NCBI GenBank assembly: GCA_015662325.1
Contig: DQUJ01000233.1
Span: 1-11,592, forward strand
Source of the DNA: Leucothrix mucor
GTDB taxonomy: Bacteria > Pseudomonadota > Gammaproteobacteria > Thiotrichales > Thiotrichaceae
DNA: 11,592 nucleotides
Reading direction: 5' to 3'
Made by a program: the position numbers and the translations under genes. The notes beneath the pieces are model-generated. The model had not been told where the DNA came from and did no database searches. It saw only the letters and a list, made by a program, of their open reading frames with translations. Below, in pieces: positions 7,601 through 11,592 of this stretch. Position 1 is the first letter of the stretch. Each line of letters starts with the position of its first letter.

Positions 7601-7890
7601 AACGCATTAAAGAGGGAATATCTGTGGCAAAGGCCATTCGCATTGCTGGGGGCGCACGTTTTAGACCTATTTTATTAACATCGCTGACGACGTTTGCAGG
7701 TTTAACCCCCCTTATTTTAGAAAAAAGCACGCAAGCACAGTTTTTAATACCGATGGCTGTTTCCTTAGGATTTGGTATTTTGTTTGCAACAATGCTTACG
7801 CTTGTTTTGATTCCTGTGTTTTATCTTATTGTGGAAGATATTAAAAATATACCGTCCAAACTGTTTGGCAAGAAAAGACAGTCAATATAA
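4618..7890 (+). CDS. RND-family efflux pump inner-membrane permease (AcrB-like)
   Basis: The product has 1090 residues, the expected size for a proton-driven resistance-nodulation-division transporter, with the duplicated layout of the family. It begins with MIKWFVRNPVAAN, the conserved amphipathic start and first span of one RND subgroup. A large periplasmic loop covers about 29-335, spans 2-6 about 336-485, span 7 about 531-553, a second periplasmic loop about 560-910, and the last spans about 915-1072. Span 4 carries GIVVDDAIV with Asp403-Asp404, equivalent to the AcrB proton-relay pair. In span 10 the matching segment is GVVVNDSLVLVD, with Asn984 where AcrB has Lys940. The start is GTG at 4618, inside the last codons of the adaptor gene, preceded by GAAAGG; no in-frame ATG fits as well. 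Substrate cannot be predicted. No outer-membrane channel gene lies in the window, so a TolC-like protein encoded elsewhere is assumed. Confidence 0.95.
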   Translation: MIKWFVRNPVAANILMMAIIAFGLYSLIKRIPLETFPAFEQDIVNISVVYAGATPYEVEQGIVIRVEDAIGDLPGIERIYSDATEGRAVVRVEVRKRYDTTKVLNQIKTRIDGITSFPDDAERPVVERLIRIRDVITLVIVQDSSGALTENQSEVLLRTHTEKIRDEVRSLPNITQVSMGGIRPWEITINVPQTSLQKYDLSLDDIAKVIRNASRDIPGGTIKTESGDILVRALGQAYRKNDFANIRVISRRNGTSIRLSDIATIDDGFNEDPLFSRFDGKQAAFINIARVGDQNAIELATTVKKYITERSDTLPAGLSLSYWKDSSKIVKARLNTLTYSLIQGITLVLLLLALFLRPDLAFWVSIGVPISFLGALAVMPQFDVTLNLVSMFGFILVLGIVVDDAIVTGENVYSHLQKTGDGVKAAIEGTKEIAVPVTFGVLTTVAAFLPLLMIEGTRGKIFAQIPLVVIPVLIFSLIESKLVLPSHLQHMKLRKASDKLGFFTRFQQKIARSLELFIKRVYSPFLNVALNWRYFTLAFFISLLIVLVALVMSGRFKYTFFPRIQSEIVSATLEMPEGTSIEITQKYVDKMVSAAEQMQQKYIEVGDLNYIELDGKKAPEELIDSLREDAEIKEMMGEKLIQHILVTVGSSGSRPRADTTGRSHLAMVTFETIPPEDRISTVTSKDLVNEWRELIGPIPGVKQLSFRAELGHGGEPINVQLKGHDFEVLDSIAQKVKHKLAEYDGLFDIKNSYEAGKDEVQLRIRPEAEQLGLNISTLGLQVRHALYGAEAQRIQRNQSEIKVMVRSPKNERYALSDLQNLRIRTPSSDNNQTGRKTDIPLNEVAEIKIGRGSSTITRVDRQRIVNITADINKERINANKVVADFKEWLPTILKDHPEVSFDMEGEQREQRKFGKSLAFGFAIALISMFILLAIPFGSFTQPLMVMSIIPFSIIGAIGGHAIMGLSLSISSVMGLLALIGVVVNDSLVLVDYTNKRIKEGISVAKAIRIAGGARFRPILLTSLTTFAGLTPLILEKSTQAQFLIPMAVSLGFGILFATMLTLVLIPVFYLIVEDIKNIPSKLFGKKRQSI

Positions 7891-7896
7891 GGTCTC

Positions 7897-8439
7897 CTAC
7901 CCGAGATTAATCCCAAAATATTGGAACGCCATATAAGTAAGTGTTGCAACTAACGCAGCTATCAACAGTGTCGCACCCATCTTTAGTAGTGTTGATGCGG
8001 GCTTTGCAGCATCTCCGTATTTATTTAAGCCTCTGCTTCCCGGTATTAACCAAAACAAAAGGAATGCAAGGGGGATAACAATTAACAAAGAAAACCAACC
8101 ACTGACATTGATATCGTGGCACCGTTGAATGGTTAATTGGATTAAAACAACAAGCGCACTTACTATTCCAATCGCAAGCAGTAAATAAGCTGCCATACTT
8201 CCTACAGCGCCAAACTTTCCAGCAACACCTGCCAGTGCAGCCATCACCCAAAAGAATAAAAAAGGCACCATCAATGAGTAAAAGAAATAGGCAAAGCGCC
8301 CAATGCGTCTTTTAGTCGAAAAAATATTAAGTTTGCTATAACGCTGAAACGATACTTTCTGAGTAGGATCGTTAGATTGATAAGCGTTAATTCCGGGTGA
8401 GGTCATTCCAGATTGTGTCGATGCAGTAATCCCTGACAT
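7897..8439 (-). CDS. DUF805 family inner-membrane protein
   Basis: The protein has 180 residues. A polar N-terminal tail of about 40 residues (Ser/Thr/Asn/Gln-rich) precedes the DUF805 core: FSTKRRIGRFAYFF at 40-53, a first span about 52-72, a second about 83-104, the signature QRCHDINVSGW at 105-115, a third span about 117-135, then PGSRGLNKYGD at 133-143, the conserved proline/glycine/asparagine/tyrosine motif. A further hydrophobic segment at 156-175 extends past the usual end of the domain. DUF805 proteins are widespread small membrane proteins with no established function. A good GGAGA site lies six bases before the ATG. Only six bases separate its stop from the stop of the oppositely oriented pump gene, and no clear hairpin lies between them, so the two transcripts probably overlap. 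Confidence 0.88.
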   Translation of the reverse strand: MSGITASTQSGMTSPGINAYQSNDPTQKVSFQRYSKLNIFSTKRRIGRFAYFFYSLMVPFLFFWVMAALAGVAGKFGAVGSMAAYLLLAIGIVSALVVLIQLTIQRCHDINVSGWFSLLIVIPLAFLLFWLIPGSRGLNKYGDAAKPASTLLKMGATLLIAALVATLTYMAFQYFGINLG

Positions 8440-8584
8440 TGTAATTCTCCATTTTTAAAATTAGATTTATTGAGTTATAAATAGTCGTGGATAGAGTCTG
8501 GCATATTCATACGAGTAGAAAATATCTAAGCAGATAAACGTGACGAATTTAAAGCGCAATGAAATAAAGATAAAAATACAAGGC

Positions 8585-8624
8585 ATAAAAAAACCGCCGA
8601 ACGTGAATTCGGCGGTTTTTTTAT
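8585..8624. terminator. Strong intrinsic terminator after the Gly/Asn-rich gene
   Basis: The arms 8585-8601 and 8608-8624 are exact reverse complements (17 pairs) across a six-base loop; the core CCGCCGAA/TTCGGCGG is flanked by seven A on one side and seven T on the other. It lies 51 bases beyond the stop of the minus-strand Gly/Asn-rich gene and upstream of the DUF805 gene, so it should end the former's transcript and insulate the latter. It would also work in the plus direction. Confidence 0.92.
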
Positions 8625-8675
8625 AATCTAGTGTTTGTATCTAAATATACAAAACAGGCTTCAAATAGTCTTAGA

Positions 8676-9554
8676 TTATTTTCCAGCAGGCATTGTTGCA
8701 GTAGGTGCAGTTGCTGTTGGAGCAGTAGCTGCAGGAGCAGTTGCCGCAGACTGTGCTTTTTGGTAAGCCGCCGCTAATGCTTTTTGTTGCTCTGCAATTT
8801 GCTTAGCCATAGTTTCGTAATGTTTACGCTGAGCGTCCATCTGTGCTTGCATCTGTTGGAAAGAAGGTGCTGCATAACCAGGCGCCATCATACGTGTTTG
8901 TGGTATTTGACCCTGTGGCATTTGCATACGCGCTTGAGGCATCTGCATACGCTGTTGTGGCATACGTGCTTGAGGCATTTTCATCTGTGGAGCAGATGCA
9001 TTGTTGTTACCAAAAGGCATAGATATTCCGCTGCCGTTGTTGTTCCAAGGCATAGACATTCCGCTGCCGTTGTTGTTCCAAGGCATAGACATTCCGCCGC
9101 CATTGTTGCTAAAAGGCATTTTCATTCCACTGCCATTATTGTTGCCCCAAGGCATATTAGAATCATTACCCGTTCCTTTACCCTCGCCTTTTGCATTGCC
9201 TGCTACGTTTCCAGCAGTGTTACCGTTACCTGCCGCGTTTGCAGCTGTGTTACCAGCGCCTTGACCGTTACCGCTTACGTTACCAGCAGTGTCCATATCA
9301 GTCTTGCCTTTACCTTTAAACGTAATGCTGAAGTCAACTTCGCCGTCTGCGTCGCCTTTACCTGTTCCCCAGCCTTGGCCAGTTCCTTGTGCATTACCCG
9401 CGCCGTTACCAGCACCTTGGCTGTTACCTGCTGCGTTGCCGTAACCTTGACCAGATCCGTTACCGTTGTTCCATCCGTCCCACCAATCTGCTGATGCTGT
9501 TGCAGAAAGTGTTAAAAGTGCTGCTGCTGTTAATTTTGCTAAATGTAATTTCAT
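8676..9554 (-). CDS. Secreted Gly/Asn-rich repeat protein, possibly sulfur-globule-like
   Basis: The product has 292 residues and no cysteine. Residues 1-22 are a signal peptide (Lys start, Ala/Leu core, cleavage after ATASA) followed by DWWDGW. Modules follow: a Gly/Asn/Ala/Gln region built on G-N-x-x-G and A-G-N units (27-65 and 89-130), interrupted by a charged strand-like segment DGEVDFSITFKGKGKTDMD (70-88); four to five 11-residue repeats of the type NNNGSGMSMPW (134-186); a Met/Pro/Gln/Arg region of MPQ units (191-222); a probable helix or coiled coil (231-270); and an Ala/Thr/Pro tail. The order of signal peptide, Trp-rich start, Gly-rich body and Ala/Pro tail recalls sulfur-globule envelope proteins of sulfur-oxidising bacteria, but this is a composition-based inference. 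A surface or matrix protein is the main alternative. A strong AGGAGA lies six bases before the ATG, and a strong terminator follows, suggesting high, single-gene expression. Confidence 0.85.
   Translation of the reverse strand: MKLHLAKLTAAALLTLSATASADWWDGWNNGNGSGQGYGNAAGNSQGAGNGAGNAQGTGQGWGTGKGDADGEVDFSITFKGKGKTDMDTAGNVSGNGQGAGNTAANAAGNGNTAGNVAGNAKGEGKGTGNDSNMPWGNNNGSGMKMPFSNNGGGMSMPWNNNGSGMSMPWNNNGSGISMPFGNNNASAPQMKMPQARMPQQRMQMPQARMQMPQGQIPQTRMMAPGYAAPSFQQMQAQMDAQRKHYETMAKQIAEQQKALAAAYQKAQSAATAPAATAPTATAPTATMPAGK
9012..9143 (-). repeat. Four tandem 33-bp repeats within the Gly/Asn-rich gene
   Basis: Units at 9012-9044, 9045-9077, 9078-9110 and 9111-9143 are each exactly 33 bases. Adjacent units among the first three differ at only three positions; the fourth has drifted more. 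Each encodes one 11-residue repeat (Asn/Gly/Ser then Met-Ser/Lys-Met-Pro-Trp/Phe), with a partial fifth copy at the protein level on each side. Multiples of three keep the frame if copies are gained or lost. Confidence 0.92.
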
Positions 9555-9735
9555 TTTATATCTCCTAGCGATATTTTTTAAAAAGGGTTTTACCAGTAGT
9601 TATTTCTAACTAGACTTAATTTAGAGACAACTTAAGTATATGCTAATATACTAATGTATGGTTTGCAAGTAATTCGATAGAAATAAAGCTTATATATCCC
9701 TTAAGGTAGGGGTTATCTATGCAGTTTAGGATAGT

Positions 9736-9750
9736 TATACTAGTTATACT
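9736..9750 (+). promoter_or_regulatory. Candidate -10 region of nagZ with duplicated TATACT
   Basis: AGTTATACT occurs twice in tandem (9733-9741 and 9742-9750), giving two TATACT boxes, each five of six matches to a -10 element. The first has a weak -35 (TTATCT, 9713-9718) at 17-base spacing. Either would leave a short leader before the nagZ ATG at 9770, which is preceded by a GGGGGAA ribosome-binding site at 9761-9767. Confidence 0.35.
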
Positions 9751-9769
9751 ATTTTAAACTGGGGGAATT

Positions 9770-10786
9770 ATGACCATTTCATCACTAATGCTAGATCTTA
9801 ATAGTACTGCGGTAACACAAGAAGAGAAAGAAATATTACAACACCCGATGGTAGGGGGGGTGATTCTGTTTACACGTAATTATGAGTCAGCCGAACAACT
9901 TGATCATTTAGTGAAAGATATTAGGGCTTCAACCGATAATGAATTATTGATTAGTGTTGATCACGAAGGTGGTCGTGTGCAGCGTTTTCGTCAAGAGTTT
10001 TCAGTATTACCTGCGGTTGGTCGTTTATGTGAAGATGATCAAGTCGGTCAATCTAATCTACAAAAATCCTATCATCATGGCTGGTTAATGGCGGCAGAAG
10101 TAAGAGCGATGGGGATTGATTTTAGCTTTGCGCCCGTGCTGGATGTGAATTACGGCGTGAGTGAAGTGATCGGTGATCGTTCGTTTAATCGTGACCCAAA
10201 CGTAATTGTGCAACTTGCAACACAGTATATAGAAGGGATGAGAGCCGCAGGAATGGCATCGACAGGGAAACATTTTCCGGGGCACGGCGCGGTAATAGAA
10301 GATTCGCACCATGAAATCCCCAGAGATTTGCGTTCAAAAGAGGATATTTGGGGTGCTGATATTATTCCGTTTAAAAAGCTGGTGAGTGCAGGGCTAGATG
10401 CAGTAATGCCAGCGCACGTTATTTATTCTGAGCTAGATGAAAACCCTGCAGGTTTTTCTCGCTATTGGTTACAAGATATTCTGCGTAAAGAACTCGCGTT
10501 TGATGGCGTTATTTTTAGTGACGATTTAACAATGGAAGGCGCATCCTTTATTGGTGGTTTTACCGAACGTGCAGAAGCTGCGATGGATGCAGGTTGCGAC
10601 ATGATTTTAGTGTGTAATGATCGTGCAGGAGCGACGGAGGTGTTGGATAATGCTAAATTTAAACAGTCTGCACAGTCATCACAACGTTTAAAACGAATGG
10701 TGGGGGAAACCTTTATGAATCGTAGCGCGTTATTGGATAGTAAACTTTGGGCAGAAGCGGTAGAAGACGTGACCGTAATTGTATAA
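9770..10786 (+). CDS. nagZ: Beta-N-acetylhexosaminidase NagZ, peptidoglycan recycling
   Basis: The protein has 338 residues, normal for the single-domain gammaproteobacterial NagZ of glycoside hydrolase family 3. It removes GlcNAc from 1,6-anhydroMurNAc muropeptides in the cytoplasm, part of cell-wall recycling, and lacks a signal peptide as expected. Visible motifs: GGVILFTRNY (29-38), SVDHEGGRVQRFR (62-74), DFSFAPVLDVN (117-127), IGDRSFNRDP (134-143), the KHFPGHG block (167-173) followed by D178-S-H180, the Asp-His dyad that acts as acid/base, and FSDDLTMEGA (249-258), where Asp251 aligns with the family nucleophile. The start is supported by the short N terminus ahead of MLDL typical of the family and by the purine-rich site just upstream. 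The gene is divergent from the Gly/Asn-rich gene. No clear terminator separates it from sdhC, 109 bases downstream. Confidence 0.97.
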   Translation: MTISSLMLDLNSTAVTQEEKEILQHPMVGGVILFTRNYESAEQLDHLVKDIRASTDNELLISVDHEGGRVQRFRQEFSVLPAVGRLCEDDQVGQSNLQKSYHHGWLMAAEVRAMGIDFSFAPVLDVNYGVSEVIGDRSFNRDPNVIVQLATQYIEGMRAAGMASTGKHFPGHGAVIEDSHHEIPRDLRSKEDIWGADIIPFKKLVSAGLDAVMPAHVIYSELDENPAGFSRYWLQDILRKELAFDGVIFSDDLTMEGASFIGGFTERAEAAMDAGCDMILVCNDRAGATEVLDNAKFKQSAQSSQRLKRMVGETFMNRSALLDSKLWAEAVEDVTVIV

Positions 10787-10895
10787 ATGACACCGCAACT
10801 GTATAAATGCATCTGGACTCGAAACCAATGCGGTTTTTGATGACTGTTTAGTCTATGCTCGTATTGTGATATTAACTAGAGATTGATAACTAATA

Positions 10896-11270
10896 ATGAA
10901 TAAGCAACCCGTTTATTTAAATCTATTAAAAATAAAGTTACCACTGCCAGGGATTGTTTCATTCGCACATAGAATAAGCGGTATCCTATTGTTTTTGGCG
11001 ATACCTTTATGTATTTATCTATTGCAACGCTCGTTGCAAACAGAAGTAGACTTTAATAATTCTATTGAGTTGTTAAACCATCCTGTGATGATACTTTTGC
11101 AAGTGGTTATCGTTGGGTCTTTGTTATACCACCTGTTTGCAGGCATTCGTTTTTTATTGATGGATATTGATATAGGGCTAGAGAAAAAATCAGCCGAACG
11201 CTCTTCTTGGATGGTGATTTTGGCAACATTGCTTAGTTGTCTTTTATTTTCATATATTCGTTTTTTTTAG
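10896..11270 (+). CDS. sdhC: Succinate dehydrogenase cytochrome b556 subunit SdhC
   Basis: The protein has 124 residues with three membrane spans (about 25-45, 62-87 and 104-121). The N terminus PVYLNLLKIKLPLPGIVS followed by HRISG (25-29) is the SdhC signature; Ser22 and Arg26 correspond to the ubiquinone-site Ser27 and Arg31 of the E. coli protein. YHLFAGIRFLLMD (78-90) carries His79, equivalent to the haem b ligand His84; the second histidine of the usual GIRH segment is Phe86 here. SdhC and SdhD anchor the flavoprotein and iron-sulfur subunits to the inner membrane and pass electrons from succinate to quinone. The ribosome-binding site is weak. sdhD follows nine bases after the stop, and sdhA and sdhB are expected beyond the window. 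A poor promoter pair (TTGATG at 10837, TATTGT at 10862) may drive the operon. Confidence 0.96.
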   Translation: MNKQPVYLNLLKIKLPLPGIVSFAHRISGILLFLAIPLCIYLLQRSLQTEVDFNNSIELLNHPVMILLQVVIVGSLLYHLFAGIRFLLMDIDIGLEKKSAERSSWMVILATLLSCLLFSYIRFF

Positions 11271-11279
11271 GAAAAGTAA

Positions 11280-11592
11280 ATGAGTGGTTTTTCAGCATGG
11301 TTAACACAGCGATTGTCCGCTATTTATATGGCGATTTTTATTGTGGTTGCCATCGTTTGGGCATTGACTACGGATATTAACTATACAATTTGGCAATCAG
11401 GCTTTGAAACTACCGTAGTTAAATTAGCTGTCTTATTATTCGGTTTAAGCCTATTAATGCATGCTTGGATTGGCTTGCGTGATGTGTTGATAGATTATAT
11501 TCACCCGATAGGTTTGAGATTAACGATGATGACATTATTGGCATTGTTTTTATTGGCGAATGGCTTTTGGCTACTGTCGGTTTTATGGGGGA
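11280..11592 (+). CDS. sdhD: Succinate dehydrogenase membrane anchor subunit SdhD (3' end cut by window)
   Basis: My translation gives 104 codons without a stop before the window ends. The start MSGFSAWLTQRLSAIYMAIF resembles the SdhD N terminus, where Arg11 precedes the first span. LLMHAWIGLRDVLIDYIHP (59-77) is the diagnostic segment: His61 matches the haem b ligand His71 of E. coli SdhD, and Asp72-Tyr73 match Asp82-Tyr83 near the quinone site. Three spans are visible (about 14-30, 46-66 and 81-102). The last visible residues, near VLWG, correspond to the very end of the E. coli protein, so only one or a few codons are probably missing. AGGA overlapping the sdhC stop, seven bases before the ATG, is a good ribosome-binding site and suggests coupled expression with sdhC. 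Confidence 0.95.
   Translation, partial: MSGFSAWLTQRLSAIYMAIFIVVAIVWALTTDINYTIWQSGFETTVVKLAVLLFGLSLLMHAWIGLRDVLIDYIHPIGLRLTMMTLLALFLLANGFWLLSVLWG

Noticed and set aside
8634..8653. AT-rich inverted repeat TTTGTAT-CTAAAT-ATACAAA between the Gly/Asn-rich gene stop and its terminator
   Set aside because: Seven mostly A/T pairs can occur by chance here, and the real terminator lies immediately beyond.
9001..9264. A plus-strand frame encoding repeated Gly-Ile-Asp-Ile-Pro-Leu-Pro units
   Set aside because: It is another reading of the same 33-bp repeats; regular peptide repeats are forced by the DNA repeat and there are no start signals.
8784..9494. A 236-codon open frame on the plus strand opposite the Gly/Asn-rich gene
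   Set aside because: It is a mirror of the low-complexity codons of the minus-strand gene, gives a His/Arg/Val-rich sequence with no recognisable domain, and lacks a ribosome-binding site. The minus-strand frame has a signal peptide, a strong ribosome-binding site and a terminator.
10792..10834. Possible nagZ terminator: ACCGCA and TGCGGT followed by five T in total
   Set aside because: The stem is only six pairs across a 31-base loop, too weak to call a terminator; read-through into sdhC is possible.
10812..10834. Minus-strand GGTTTCGAGTCC resembling a tRNA T-arm
   Set aside because: No acceptor stem, D-arm or anticodon arm can be found around it, and the loop spacing is wrong.

Overview
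The window reads as a chromosomal stretch of a moderately AT-rich gammaproteobacterium. The best taxonomic anchors are the SdhC and SdhD proteins at the right edge, a proteobacterial-type short NagZ, an OmpA-like outer-membrane barrel and an RND/HlyD pump pair of the gammaproteobacterial 'RNPVAAN' type. A secreted Gly/Asn-rich low-complexity protein resembles in layout the sulfur-globule coat proteins of sulfur-oxidising Gammaproteobacteria. That makes a Thiotrichales/Chromatiales-like lineage possible, but this is a guess from composition and not from alignment. No transposase, integrase, phage gene, CRISPR array, rRNA or tRNA was found.

Layout. Positions 1-151 hold an upstream control region with a perfect 18-bp palindrome and three CTCTCG boxes. 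At 152-1189 (+) is a membrane-anchored AraC-type regulator. It converges on an OmpA-like beta-barrel gene (1306-1920, -), and the two share a perfect 20-bp-stem bidirectional terminator. A secreted SGNH-type carbohydrate/sialate acetylesterase (2142-2924, -) is divergent from a two-gene operon encoding an RND periplasmic adaptor and its inner-membrane RND permease (3144-7890, +; the reading frames overlap by 8 bases and the pump starts with GTG). A DUF805 membrane protein (7897-8439, -) runs tail-to-tail into the pump with only six bases between them. A strong hairpin terminator then closes the secreted Gly/Asn-rich repeat protein (8676-9554, -). Divergent from it is nagZ (9770-10786, +), followed by sdhC (10896-11270, +) and sdhD (11280 to the window end, +; cut a residue or a few before its natural stop), the start of a presumed sdhCDAB operon.

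How the genes work together. Most of the window concerns the cell envelope: an outer-membrane barrel, a secreted esterase, a tripartite-type efflux pump lacking its outer-membrane channel gene, a small membrane protein, and a secreted repeat protein. NagZ (muropeptide recycling) and succinate dehydrogenase are housekeeping genes. No single pathway links all of them. The parts least explained by known families are the Gly/Asn-rich modular protein with its exact 33-bp tandem repeats, and the operator-like architecture in front of the membrane-anchored AraC regulator.
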